The notes under the pieces were generated by a model. That model saw only the letters and a program-made list of their open reading frames with translations, had not been told where the DNA came from and did no database searches. A DNA stretch of 64,000 bases from Pseudomonas sp. WS 5079 (GTDB lineage: Bacteria; Pseudomonadota; Gammaproteobacteria; Pseudomonadales; Pseudomonadaceae), in assembly GCF_012985465.1 (NCBI RefSeq), contig NZ_JAAQWN010000011.1, positions 1 through 64,000 of the forward strand, read 5' to 3'. Below are positions 17,853 to 26,805 of this stretch, piece by piece (the stretch's first letter is position 1; every line of letters starts with the position of its first letter). The position numbers were made by a program, and so were the translations under genes.

Positions 17853-18821
17853 ATGCCGAAAATCATCCATGTGCTGGCCTTTGCCAACGTGCAGGTACTC
17901 GACGTCACCGGGCCGTTGCAAGTGTTTGCCTCGGCCAACGACCTGGCCCGCCAGCAAGGTTTGCCGTTGCCCTATGCGGTCAACGTGGTTGCCGCCCAGG
18001 CCGAGCCGGTGATGACCTCTGCCGGCCTGGCCCTGGTGGCCGAGCCGTTGCCTGCCGCCGATACGCCTTGCGACACCCTGGTGATCGCTGGTGGCTGGGG
18101 CGTGTATGGGGCGGCCGATGATCCGCAACTGGTGGAGTGGGTGCGGCAAAAAGCCAAGCAGTCGCGGCGCATCACCTCGGTGTGTACCGGTGCCTTCCTG
18201 TTGGCCGCCAGTGGCCTGCTGGACGGCTGCCGTGTCGCCACCCACTGGACGCGCTGCGAGGAACTGGCGCTTAAATACCCCAGGCTGCGGGTCGAGGCCA
18301 ACCCGATCTTTATCCAGCAGGGCTCGCTCTGGACTTCGGCGGGGGTCACGGCTGGTATCGATTTGTGCCTGGCCCTGGTGGAACAGGACCTGGGCCGCGC
18401 GGTGGCCCTGGAAGTAGCGCGGCACCTGGTGGTGTTTCTCAAACGACCCGGTGGGCAGTCGCAGTTCAGCGTCACCCTGTCCCTGCAAAAGGGCGGCAGC
18501 CGCTTCAGTCAATTGCATGCGTGGATTGCCGAGCACCTGCACCTTAACTTGAACATCCCGACCCTGGCGGCTGCGTGTGGCATGAGCGAACGCAGCTTCG
18601 TACGCCATTACCGCGCCGAAACCGGCCAGACCCCGGCCCGGGCGGTGGAACTGATCCGCGTGGAAACCGCACGCCGGCAACTGGCCGACAGCACCGTGGC
18701 AATCAAGCGCATCGCGGCGCAATGCGGCTTTGGCAGCGAAGAAACCATGCGCCGCAGTTTTATCCGCGCGTTGTCGATCACCCCGCAGCTTTATCGCGAG
18801 CGGTTTGCGGCGCCGGCGTGA
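17853..18821 (+). CDS. GlxA-family transcriptional regulator (DJ-1-like sensor plus AraC-type HTH)
   Basis: A 322-residue two-domain regulator. Residues 1-190 are a DJ-1/PfpI-like domain with VCTGAFLLAASGLLDG at the position of the enzyme nucleophile elbow, which here probably serves ligand sensing. The C-terminal 100 residues form an AraC double helix-turn-helix (LAAACGMSERSFVRHYRAETG and IAAQCGFGSEETMRRSF). The ATG at 17853 is preferred over an upstream TTG at 17814. It is divergent to inhA, a common regulator/target arrangement. Its 3' end overlaps the convergent epoxide-hydrolase-like gene by 31 bp. Confidence 0.85.
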   Translation: MPKIIHVLAFANVQVLDVTGPLQVFASANDLARQQGLPLPYAVNVVAAQAEPVMTSAGLALVAEPLPAADTPCDTLVIAGGWGVYGAADDPQLVEWVRQKAKQSRRITSVCTGAFLLAASGLLDGCRVATHWTRCEELALKYPRLRVEANPIFIQQGSLWTSAGVTAGIDLCLALVEQDLGRAVALEVARHLVVFLKRPGGQSQFSVTLSLQKGGSRFSQLHAWIAEHLHLNLNIPTLAAACGMSERSFVRHYRAETGQTPARAVELIRVETARRQLADSTVAIKRIAAQCGFGSEETMRRSFIRALSITPQLYRERFAAPA

Positions 18822-19723
18822 GTCTGCTCCAGCAGTTCAAACAATGCATCGAGGGTGGCCTGCGGTGCTTCCTGGGGAATATTGTGGCCCACCCCGGCGA
18901 GCACCCGGCGTCGATAGAGTCCGCTGAAATTGCCCACGTCGTCATCCACCTCGGGAGCCGGGCCGACACCGTCGTCGGCGCCGCACAGCGAAATGCTTGG
19001 CACCGAAATCGGCGGCGGCTGCACCAGCGCCTGTTCAATCCCTTCCAGCGCCGGATCACCCTCGGCATACATGAAACGATGGCGATAGGAGTGGATCACC
19101 ACCTCCACAAAGTCCGGGTTATCAAACGAGGGCGCCGTCTGCGGGTAAAGGCTCGGCCCCTCGGCCCAGGAGGGCGACCAGAGTGACCACAGCAGTTCAC
19201 ACAGCTCGCCGCGGTTGGCGGTCAGGCCATCGACACCCCGTTGGGTGTGGAAATAGAACTGGTACCACAACCGATGCTCCGTGACCGGCGCGCGTGGCTG
19301 GACGGACTTGGCAATGTCCTGAATGTTGTAGCCATCACCTGTGACCAGGCAGCGTACGCGCGTGGGCCAAAGCGCCGCGACAATGCACGCGGCGCGCCCG
19401 CCCCAGTCATAACCAGCAAGGGCTGCCTGGTCGATGGACAGGGCGTCCATGAAATCCAGCAGGTCCTTGGCCAGCGCCGCCTGTTGGCCGGAGCGCATTA
19501 CCTGGGCGTGGGCAAAGCGGGTCGGGCCGTAGCCGCGCAGGTAAGGCACCAGCACGCGATAGCCAGCCTCGGCCAACACCGGCGCGATGGCATCGTAGCC
19601 GCGAGGGTCATAGGGAAAACCGTGCAGCAGAATCACCACTTCGCCGTCGGCCGGGCCATGGGCTTCGTAGGCGATATCGAGCATGGGAGTGCGGATATAC
19701 AGCAGCGCGATCGAGGGGCTCAT
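18791..19723 (-). CDS. Alpha/beta hydrolase, epoxide-hydrolase-like
   Basis: A 310-residue alpha/beta-hydrolase. The oxyanion-hole motif HGFPYDPRGYD and the nucleophile elbow AGYDWGG, with aspartate rather than serine, point to the epoxide hydrolase/haloalkane dehalogenase branch. The late GVGHNIPQE supplies the catalytic histidine. It may open an epoxide or act on a related substrate. The ATG at 19723 has a GGAG ribosome site 8 bp upstream; the open frame extends to 19951 but that part overlaps the GNAT gene. It lies 37 bp after the GNAT gene, so the two may be co-transcribed. Confidence 0.8.
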   Translation of the reverse strand: MSPSIALLYIRTPMLDIAYEAHGPADGEVVILLHGFPYDPRGYDAIAPVLAEAGYRVLVPYLRGYGPTRFAHAQVMRSGQQAALAKDLLDFMDALSIDQAALAGYDWGGRAACIVAALWPTRVRCLVTGDGYNIQDIAKSVQPRAPVTEHRLWYQFYFHTQRGVDGLTANRGELCELLWSLWSPSWAEGPSLYPQTAPSFDNPDFVEVVIHSYRHRFMYAEGDPALEGIEQALVQPPPISVPSISLCGADDGVGPAPEVDDDVGNFSGLYRRRVLAGVGHNIPQEAPQATLDALFELLEQTHAGAANRSR

Positions 19724-19760
19724 TGGGACTCCGTTAGGGTCACAGCAGGGAGCCTGGACT

Positions 19761-20375
19761 TTAGCGCGAAACCTTTGCGTGTTCATGGGCCAGCAGCGAA
19801 AACACTTGCAGGTCCTGATAACGCCCCGCCCAAAACCCGGCCTCGCGCAGCACGCCTTCGCGGCTAAAACCCAGGCGCCCCAGCAGCGCCTGGGACGCCA
19901 GGTTGCGCGGATGAACCAGCGCTTCGACACGATGCAGTTGCATCTGCGCAAAGCCCCAATCGAGCACGCTGCCCAGGGCCTCGTTCATCAAGCCTTTGCC
20001 CCTGGCCGCCGGTGCCAGCTCGCAGGCCAGGGCGCAGCTGTTCCACTGGCGATTCCATTTGAACAGCCCACAGGTGCCAATCAACCTGCCTTCACATTCC
20101 AGACCCCAGCGCGTGCCCGGATTGGCCTGGGTCCGCCATTGAGCGAAGGTGGCGATCAGGGCGTGGGCCTGGGATACATCGGTCATGGGATCAATGCCAA
20201 ACCAGGGCATGGCCTCGGCGTCGCGATAGATCGCGAACAGCGCCGGGGCGTCGTGGGGGGTCAACTCCCGCAGGTGCAAACGTTCAGTGTGCAGGGTGGG
20301 GAACGCATCCCTGTGGTGTGGCGCGGTTGGCATGGGTATCGACTGAACATTGTCGGGCGCCAGGGGCGGGTTCAT
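19761..20375 (-). CDS. GNAT-family N-acetyltransferase (RimJ/RimL-like)
   Basis: A 204-residue acetyltransferase. LHTERLHLRELTPHDAPALF begins the fold, the acetyl-CoA loop is ELAPAARGKGLMNEAL (the Q/RxxGxG/A site), and VHPRNLASQALLGRLGFSREG is the late motif typical of ribosomal-protein and small-molecule GNATs of the RimJ/RimL group. The ATG at 20375 has an AAGGAA ribosome site 8 bp upstream. The acceptor substrate is unknown. It is probably the first gene of a short two-gene unit with the epoxide-hydrolase-like gene. Confidence 0.82.
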   Translation of the reverse strand: MNPPLAPDNVQSIPMPTAPHHRDAFPTLHTERLHLRELTPHDAPALFAIYRDAEAMPWFGIDPMTDVSQAHALIATFAQWRTQANPGTRWGLECEGRLIGTCGLFKWNRQWNSCALACELAPAARGKGLMNEALGSVLDWGFAQMQLHRVEALVHPRNLASQALLGRLGFSREGVLREAGFWAGRYQDLQVFSLLAHEHAKVSR

Positions 20376-20539
20376 ATTCGTTCCTTGAATACAGGAGGGG
20401 GCAGGCAGATAGCTTGCTCAAGGTAGCAAAGATCAAAGGTGGAGCGGTCGAGCTTTAGCGAGGTAGCGATGGCGTCGGTGCAGCCAATGTGGAGGTTGCC
20501 TGATAGCTTCTACAAGGGTTTCACTTCGCTGCTCGATTC

Positions 20540-22366
20540 TCAAGGTTGCCACACGGTTTTTTCCCCACTCAACTTGCGATCCAGAAACGTCGCCGCGCTG
20601 ATCAGCGCCAAATGGCTCAAGGCCTGGGGCGTGTTGCCTAGATGCCGTGCCTGGCTGTCGAACTCTTCGGCATACAGCCCCAGCGGGTTGGCATAGCGCA
20701 GCAGTTGCTCGAACTCCAGGTGGGCCTTTTCCACTTGCCCCGCGCGGGCCAGGCATTCGACGTACCAGAATGAACAGGCGGTAAACGCTCCCTCTGTGCC
20801 TTGCAAGCCGTCAATCTGGCTGTCGTCATTGCGGTAGCGGTACACCATGCCGTCGCGCACCAGGCTTTTCTGGATGGCCTCCAGGGTCGACAGCCAGCGC
20901 GGGTCGGTAGCCGCCACGAAGCGCACCAGGGGCATCAACAGCATCGACCCATCCAGTGCAGTGCTGCCGATGTGCTGCACGAAATGCCCGCGTTCGGCGT
21001 TCCAGAAGTTGCTCCAGATATCTTCATAAATCGCCTGGCGGGTCTGGTCCCAGCGGGCGAACGGGGCTGGCAGCGAGCGTTTGGAGGCCAGGCGTATCGC
21101 CCGGTCGAGCGCCACCCAGCACATCAGCCGCGAGTGCAGGAAGTGATGCTGCTCGCCACGCATCTCCCAGATGCCGACGTCTTTCTGGTTCCAGGTTTCG
21201 CACACCTGGTCCACCACTTCCAGGGTGTGTTTCCAGCCTTCATGGGAGATGGCCTCGCCGTACTTGTTGACCAGGTACACCGCGTCCATCAGTTCGCCAA
21301 AGATATCCAGTTGCACCTGGTCAAAGGCCTCATTGCCAATGCGCAGCGGTTGCGCGCCGCCGTGGCCGCTGAGGTGGGTCAACTCGGTTTCCGGCAGCTG
21401 TTGGCGGCCGTCGATGCCATACAGGATATTGATTTTCATCGGCTGCCCGCAGCAGTCGCTGACGCGCCCGCGCAGCCAGCGCATGTAGTCATTGGCTTCC
21501 TGGACAAACCCCAGGCGCATAAAGGCATAGACGGTGAACGAGGCGTCGCGGATCCAGGTGTAGCGGTAGTCCCAATTGCGCTCGCCGCCGGGGCTTTCGG
21601 GCAGGCCGAAGGTGGCCGCTGCGAGGATCGCTCCGTGTTTGCGCGAGGTCAAAAGCTTCAGGGCCAGGGCCGAGCGGTTGACCATTTCCCGCCAGCGGCC
21701 ACGGTAGTTGGACTGCGCCAGCCAGCCGCGCCAGAACTGCAGGGTGCGTTGCAGGCACAGGTCGGTGCCGCCACTGTCGACACGCACATCGTCGAGGCCG
21801 CCAAGGACAAATTCGGCGCCCTGGTCCTGGTCCAGGGTAAAGCAGGCAACAGCGGCATCGTCCTCGATCTGTACCGGTAGGCTGCTGGCCAGGCGCAGGC
21901 CGGGCAGGCCCGGGGCTTGGAAACATACATCGGTCTTATCCGCCGTAGCCCGGGTGGGCGCCCGGGCATAGTCATGGCGTACCGCGCAGCGCATATGCAA
22001 GGTGGCCTTGCCGCTCACCACCCGCACGCGGCGGATCAGCAGGGGCAGGTCGTCGACGTCGTCGCTGATGCTCAGCAGGTCGGTGATTTCCACCACCGCC
22101 TCATCGCTCAGCCAGCGGGTTTGCAGGACGTTGGTGTCCGGCAGGTAGATTTGTTCGCGGCGCGCCTCTGGCAGGTCTGGGGTGAGCTGGAAGATCCCGG
22201 CGGCGGGGGAGTCGAGCAGTGAGCAGAAGATCGACGGGCTGTCGAATTCCGGCCAGCAGAAAAAATCGATGCTGCCCTGGTCGTTGATCAGCGCTGCACT
22301 GCGCATGTCGCCGATGATGCCGTGGGCGTCGATGGCGCTTTGCGCTTCGTTTTTCAGATCAACCAT
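20540..22366 (-). CDS. Glycoside hydrolase family 15 protein (glucoamylase/trehalase-like)
   Basis: A 608-residue cytoplasmic GH15 enzyme. The N-terminal beta-sandwich opens HGIIGDMRSAALINDQGSID, the usual start for bacterial GH15 proteins. The (alpha/alpha)6 barrel has NWDYRYTWIRDASF, IWEMRGEQHHFLHSR (with the likely catalytic acid Glu of the WEMR motif) and GLYAEEFD near the C terminus (the likely base). No signal peptide is present. Substrates in the family include maltodextrins, trehalose and glucosides. It overlaps the upstream SDR gene by 8 bp, so the two are translationally coupled. Confidence 0.88.
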   Translation of the reverse strand: MVDLKNEAQSAIDAHGIIGDMRSAALINDQGSIDFFCWPEFDSPSIFCSLLDSPAAGIFQLTPDLPEARREQIYLPDTNVLQTRWLSDEAVVEITDLLSISDDVDDLPLLIRRVRVVSGKATLHMRCAVRHDYARAPTRATADKTDVCFQAPGLPGLRLASSLPVQIEDDAAVACFTLDQDQGAEFVLGGLDDVRVDSGGTDLCLQRTLQFWRGWLAQSNYRGRWREMVNRSALALKLLTSRKHGAILAAATFGLPESPGGERNWDYRYTWIRDASFTVYAFMRLGFVQEANDYMRWLRGRVSDCCGQPMKINILYGIDGRQQLPETELTHLSGHGGAQPLRIGNEAFDQVQLDIFGELMDAVYLVNKYGEAISHEGWKHTLEVVDQVCETWNQKDVGIWEMRGEQHHFLHSRLMCWVALDRAIRLASKRSLPAPFARWDQTRQAIYEDIWSNFWNAERGHFVQHIGSTALDGSMLLMPLVRFVAATDPRWLSTLEAIQKSLVRDGMVYRYRNDDSQIDGLQGTEGAFTACSFWYVECLARAGQVEKAHLEFEQLLRYANPLGLYAEEFDSQARHLGNTPQALSHLALISAATFLDRKLSGEKTVWQP

Positions 22367-23159
22367 TGTCTTTGAACTCCGGATAAAGGCTCATGCCGCC
22401 GTCGATAAACAAGGTGCTGCCCACCACATAGTCGGACGCATCACTGGCCAGCCAGACCACGGCGTTGGCCACATCCTCCACGTCGCCAACGCGGCCATAG
22501 GGGATCAGTTTGAGCAACTGCTGCTCGGCATCGCCCTCGGTGGCGGCGCGGTTGATGGCCGTGCGGATCGCCCCCGGCGCGATGCCGTTGATGCGGATCC
22601 GTTGGTGGCTGACTTCCTGGGCGAGGCTGCGCATCAGCATCTCGACGCCGCCCTTGGAGGCCGCGTAATTGACGTGGCCGGCCCAGGGGATCAACTGGTG
22701 CACCGAACTCATATGGATGATCTTGCCGGCAGCCCGCGATACGCCGACTCGCACACCCTGGCGGTTGAAAATGCGCAAGGCGGCGCGGGCGCAGAGGAAC
22801 TGGCCGGTGAGGTTGACGCCAATCACCGCGTTCCATTGCTCAAGGGTCATGTCGCTGATGGCGGCGTCTTTCTGCAGGCCCGAGTTGGCCACCAGGATGT
22901 CCAGGTGGCCGAAGGCGTCGAGGGTTTGCGCAAACAGGCGCTCGACATCGGCCTCCCTGGACACGTCGGCACCGATCGCCAGGGCCCGGCCACCGGCCTG
23001 GTTGATCTGCGCGGCCAGGGCCTGGGCGGGTTCTGCCTGGCTGTTGTAGTTCACCACCACCGCCGCGCCGGCGGCGGCCAACGCTTTGGCGGCGCCTGCG
23101 CCGATGCCGGAGCTGGCCCCGGTGACCACGGCCACTTGTTGTTCCAACGAGATGCGCAT
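22359..23159 (-). CDS. Short-chain dehydrogenase/reductase (glucose-1-dehydrogenase-like)
   Basis: A 266-residue classical SDR. The cofactor motif is TGASSGIGAGAA (about residues 13-24), with DVS and NSGL further on. The catalytic Ser is in MSSVHQL, and Tyr and Lys are in YAASKGG (YxxxK). The C-terminal GSTLFIDGGMSLYPEF matches the glucose/ribitol dehydrogenase group. Asn at residue 37 region (NYNSQAE) favours NADP or dual cofactor use. It is the first gene of a coupled pair with GH15, which suggests that the glucose released is oxidised by this enzyme; that link is inference. Confidence 0.85.
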   Translation of the reverse strand: MRISLEQQVAVVTGASSGIGAGAAKALAAAGAAVVVNYNSQAEPAQALAAQINQAGGRALAIGADVSREADVERLFAQTLDAFGHLDILVANSGLQKDAAISDMTLEQWNAVIGVNLTGQFLCARAALRIFNRQGVRVGVSRAAGKIIHMSSVHQLIPWAGHVNYAASKGGVEMLMRSLAQEVSHQRIRINGIAPGAIRTAINRAATEGDAEQQLLKLIPYGRVGDVEDVANAVVWLASDASDYVVGSTLFIDGGMSLYPEFKDNG

Positions 23160-23320
23160 TGTCCACCCAACCTTTCTTCAGGAGTCCATTGAGCTGACTG
23201 ATGGTGCGCGGCACAAGTTCAGCGGCTTGTCTGAAATGCGACGATGGCTGTCTATATCTATCGTTTTCGCCAGCGGGCTTTTGGTTAGAATCAGCGGCTC
23301 GATGACGTGAGACGCTGCCC

Positions 23321-24064
23321 ATGACAACTGCGCACCGGCCTTGGCTTGAGGCTTATGCCGACAACTACCGCAACGACGAAGTGGTCCACCCCCATTGTCA
23401 TACCCAGGCGCAACTGATTCACGGGGTCACCGGAGTGATGGTGGTCAGCACCGCCCAGGGCAGTTGGCTGGTGCCGTCCGGGCATGCGTTGTGGGTACCC
23501 GCCGGGACGCCCCACGAGATCCGTATGGCCGGCGAGGTGCACATGCGCACCTTGTTCCTGATACCTGAGGTGGAGCCAAGCCTGGGCCGGACCTGCCAGG
23601 TGATCGAGGTCTCGGCCCTGCTGCGCGAGCTGATCGTGGCCGCCACACAGATCGCCGGCCAGAACAGCCCACGCTTGCAGGCCATGGTGGAGCTGATCCG
23701 CATGGAGCTGCTGGCTGCACCGGTGGTGGCCATGCATGTGCCGGTTCCCGGCGAAGCGCGCTTGGCCCGGCTATGTAACCGGTTTATCCGCAACCCATCC
23801 GATGACAGCAGCCTGGAGTCCTGGGCCGAGACCCTGAACATGAGCGCGCGCACCCTGAGCCGGATTTTCCAGCGGGAATTGGGCATGAGCTTTGGCGAGT
23901 GGCGCAAGCGTGCGCGCCTGGCCCTGAGCCTGAAGCTGCTGGCCCAGGGCGCTTCGATCCTGGAGGTGGCGCTGGAGCATGGTTACCAGAGCCCGAGCGC
24001 ATTCAGCGCGATGTTTCGTCGTTCGCTGGGATATCCGCCGAGTCATTTCCGTCCCGGGGCCTGA
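23321..24064 (+). CDS. AraC-family regulator with N-terminal cupin domain
   Basis: A 247-residue regulator. Residues 1-100 form a cupin sensor with HPHCHTQAQLIHG and a PAGTPHEIRM segment. The C-terminal AraC-type DNA-binding domain has LNMSARTLSRIFQRELGMSF and the second helix-turn-helix ALEHGYQSPSAFSAMFRRSLG. It is divergent from the SDR/GH15 pair (161-bp gap) and lies 114 bp upstream of the efflux operon in the same direction, so either could be its target. No inducer can be named. Confidence 0.87.
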   Translation: MTTAHRPWLEAYADNYRNDEVVHPHCHTQAQLIHGVTGVMVVSTAQGSWLVPSGHALWVPAGTPHEIRMAGEVHMRTLFLIPEVEPSLGRTCQVIEVSALLRELIVAATQIAGQNSPRLQAMVELIRMELLAAPVVAMHVPVPGEARLARLCNRFIRNPSDDSSLESWAETLNMSARTLSRIFQRELGMSFGEWRKRARLALSLKLLAQGASILEVALEHGYQSPSAFSAMFRRSLGYPPSHFRPGA

Positions 24065-24109
24065 TGTTGCTTCATGTAACCCAATTGTCCATTTGGCGAC
24101 GATACATGG

Positions 24110-24135
24110 CCCTGGCGCGGGCGAATCCGCCAGGG
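24110..24135 (+). terminator. Hairpin between the AraC regulator and efflux genes
   Basis: CCCTGGCG at 24110-24117 pairs with CGCCAGGG at 24128-24135 around a 10-nt loop. No clear T-run follows, so it may be a weak terminator or attenuator that separates the regulator from the pump genes rather than a strong stop. Confidence 0.4.
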
Positions 24136-24178
24136 TGCATGCCTAATCTGCAAAGCTCATTCTTCAGCGAGCTTTGTG

Positions 24179-25657
24179 ATGCCCAGCCTTGTCGTTCATC
24201 CACCCACTAGCCATCGATCCCCGGCATCCCTGACCCTGCTTCTGCTGGGCACGCTGGCCGGATGCAGCGGCCTGCCCGACGAGCCAGCCGCGCAGTTGAC
24301 AGCCCAGGCGGCGCCGCAATTGTCCAGTGGCTCGGCCACCCAGCCGCTGCCCCAGCGCTGGTGGCAGTTGTACCGCGACCCGCAATTGGACCGGCTGGTC
24401 GAGCAGGCCTTGAGCCACAACAAAGACCTGGAGGCTGCCGCCGCCCATGTCGACGCGTTGCTGGCCCGCCTGGAACAGGTCGACAGCGAGCGCCAACCCT
24501 CGAGCCTGCTGACCTACGGCGTGGGCTATGGCCGCAGCCGAGACGACCAGACCCTGGCCCAGGCGAGCGGTAAACATGCCGACGCGCAATGGAGCCATAC
24601 GCCCGGATTCGCCCTGAGCTACACCCTGGAGCTGTGGGGCGAGGTGCGTTATCGCCTGGCCGCCGCCCGCGCCGATGCGGATGCGGCGCGCGCGCTGGAA
24701 GATGAATGGCGGGTGACGGTGGCCGCGCAGATCACCCGCGCCTATGGCCAGGCCTGCGTCTATGAGTTCAGCCGCCAGGTGCAGCGTCATTCGGTGCAAG
24801 TGTTGGAGCGCAGTGTAGAAGTCACCCGCGCGTTGCAGAAAGCCGGGGCGGCGACGGCGCTGGACCTGGCGCGCCTCGATGGCCTGCTGGAAGAAACCCG
24901 TGCGCCGTTGCCAATGTTGACTGCCCGCCGCCAGGCCGCGCTGTATGAATTGGCGGTGCTCAGTGGGGTGGCGCCCCAGGACGTGGCCCGCAACAGCTGT
25001 GCCCGACCCCCGCAATTGCAGGCGCCGCTGCCGGTGGGAGACGGCTGGGCGCTGGTGCAGCGGCGTGCCGATATCCGGCGTGCCGAGCGCCAACTGCAAG
25101 CGGCCACGCTGGCCATCGGTGTCGCGCGCGCAGATTTGTATCCGCGGGTGACGTTCGGTGCCGCGCTGGAGTCTTCCGCCAGCAGCCTGGGCAAGTTGGG
25201 GGACAGTGAGGCGCTGGTGTATTCCGTGGGGCCGTTGCTGTCCTGGCGCTTTCCCCATCGCGGCGTTGCCCAGGCCCAGGTGGGCCAGCGCCGGGCCCAG
25301 GCGCGCGAGGCCCAGGCGCGTTTTGACGGCACGGTACTCAATGCCTTGAAACAGGTCGAGCAAGCCCTGGCCTTGTATCAGGGCGAACAGCAACGCCGCC
25401 AGGCCCTGCAAGCCGCGCTGGACAGCAGCCAGCGGGCGTTTGAGCTGGCCAACCGCAGTTTTCGGGCCGGCGCCCTCGATGCCCTGCAACTGCTGGACAG
25501 CGAGCGCAGCCTGGTCAACCTGCAGGCCACCCTGGCCCAGGCCGACCTGCGCTTGATCAACCGCCAGATCGACCTGTTCCAGGCCCTAGGTGGCGGCTGG
25601 CAACGTGACGATCACCCTCAACCCATCCCCCTTGCGACCCTTGGAGCCACGCCATGA
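24179..25657 (+). CDS. Outer-membrane efflux lipoprotein (NodT/OprM-type TolC family)
   Basis: A 492-residue outer-membrane factor. The signal peptide ends in LAGC (cysteine at about residue 29), so the protein is lipid-anchored. The motif WWQLYRDPQLDRLVEQAL and two OEP repeats follow, the second with VQRRADIRRAERQL and ADLYPRVTFGA, standard for NodT-family channels. It would carry substrates through the outer membrane for the EmrA/EmrB-like pair encoded next. The ATG at 24179 is preferred over the adjacent GTG. Its stop overlaps the next start by 4 bp (ATGA). Confidence 0.88.
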   Translation: MPSLVVHPPTSHRSPASLTLLLLGTLAGCSGLPDEPAAQLTAQAAPQLSSGSATQPLPQRWWQLYRDPQLDRLVEQALSHNKDLEAAAAHVDALLARLEQVDSERQPSSLLTYGVGYGRSRDDQTLAQASGKHADAQWSHTPGFALSYTLELWGEVRYRLAAARADADAARALEDEWRVTVAAQITRAYGQACVYEFSRQVQRHSVQVLERSVEVTRALQKAGAATALDLARLDGLLEETRAPLPMLTARRQAALYELAVLSGVAPQDVARNSCARPPQLQAPLPVGDGWALVQRRADIRRAERQLQAATLAIGVARADLYPRVTFGAALESSASSLGKLGDSEALVYSVGPLLSWRFPHRGVAQAQVGQRRAQAREAQARFDGTVLNALKQVEQALALYQGEQQRRQALQAALDSSQRAFELANRSFRAGALDALQLLDSERSLVNLQATLAQADLRLINRQIDLFQALGGGWQRDDHPQPIPLATLGATP

Positions 25658-26805
25658 ACCAGGCTGTTGAACCCGCCATCCTGCAATCCACTCCCAGCTT
25701 GATGCAACGCCATCGCCGTGCATTGCTGACGGGCGCATCCCTGGCGACGCTGTTGGGGCTGGGGCTGTTTGCCGGGTATTGGTGGCAATGGGGGCGATTC
25801 CTTGAAGAAACCGACGATGCCTACGTGCGCGCCGATTGGGTGGCAATCAGCCCACGCATCGCCGGCTACGTGGCCCAGGTTCTGGTGGAGGACAACCAGC
25901 CGGTCAAGGCCGGGGATGTGCTGGTACGCCTGGATGAACGCGACTTTATCGAACAGTTGCACAGCACCGAGGCCAAGTTGCAGCAAGCCCGGGCAGCGGC
26001 AACGGCGCGCCAGTCCAGCCTGCATACCCTGGACGCACGCCTGGGCGAGCAGCAACAACGCATCGTCCAGGCCCAGGCTGCGTTGAGCAGCAGCGAGGCC
26101 GAGGCTCATCGTGCGCGCCTGGACTTCCTGCGTTATCGCGACCTGGTGGACCAGCAGATTGCTACCCGTGAGCGTCTGGAAACCGCCAGTGCCGGCCAGG
26201 CCAAGGCGCTGGCGGCAGTGACCGAGGCCCGTGCCCAAGTGGCCCGGCAGCAGGCCCAGTGCCAGGTGTTGCAGGCGCGCCGCCAACAGGCCCAGGCGCG
26301 GATTGCCCAATCCCAGGCCCGGGTGGGCGAGGCCCAGGCCAAACTGGCCCTGGCCCGCAACGCCTTGAATGACACGGCGATCCGCGCGCCGTTCGATGGG
26401 GTCGTGGGCCAGCGCAAGGTGCGTCGCCAGCAGTACGTGATGCCGGGCCTGCCGTTGCTGGCAGTGGTGCCGGTGGAGCAGGCCTATGTGATCGCCAACT
26501 ACAAGGAAACCCAGTTGCAACACATGGCGCCGGGGCAATCGGTGGATATCGCGGTGGACAGTTTTTCCGGCCAGCACTGGCGCGGCCAGGTGGAAAGCAT
26601 CGCGCCCGGTTCCGGCGCGGTGTTTGCCTTGTTGCCGCCGGACAACGCCACCGGCAATTTCACCAAGATCGTGCAGCGCTTTGCGGTGAAGATCCGCCTG
26701 GTGACCGACGCGGCGAATGCGCCCGTCATCTTGCCGGGAATGTCGGTGATCGCCACGGTGGACACCCGTCCGGCCAGCCAGCAGGACGGTTCCCATGGAG
26801 GCTGA
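25654..26805 (+). CDS. EmrA-like periplasmic adaptor of a tripartite efflux pump (HlyD family)
   Basis: A 383-residue membrane-fusion protein. One membrane anchor lies near residues 25-45, followed by the HlyD signature ETDDAYVRADWVAISPRIAG (about 51-70), a long alanine/glutamine-rich coiled coil (about 105-235), then the second lipoyl half with IRAPFDGVVGQRKVRRQQYV and a beta-barrel domain. This architecture matches EmrA/FusE-type adaptors that connect an MFS pump to an outer-membrane channel. It is coupled to the OMF gene by a 4-bp overlap and to the pump gene by an 11-bp overlap. Confidence 0.9.
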   Translation: MNQAVEPAILQSTPSLMQRHRRALLTGASLATLLGLGLFAGYWWQWGRFLEETDDAYVRADWVAISPRIAGYVAQVLVEDNQPVKAGDVLVRLDERDFIEQLHSTEAKLQQARAAATARQSSLHTLDARLGEQQQRIVQAQAALSSSEAEAHRARLDFLRYRDLVDQQIATRERLETASAGQAKALAAVTEARAQVARQQAQCQVLQARRQQAQARIAQSQARVGEAQAKLALARNALNDTAIRAPFDGVVGQRKVRRQQYVMPGLPLLAVVPVEQAYVIANYKETQLQHMAPGQSVDIAVDSFSGQHWRGQVESIAPGSGAVFALLPPDNATGNFTKIVQRFAVKIRLVTDAANAPVILPGMSVIATVDTRPASQQDGSHGG

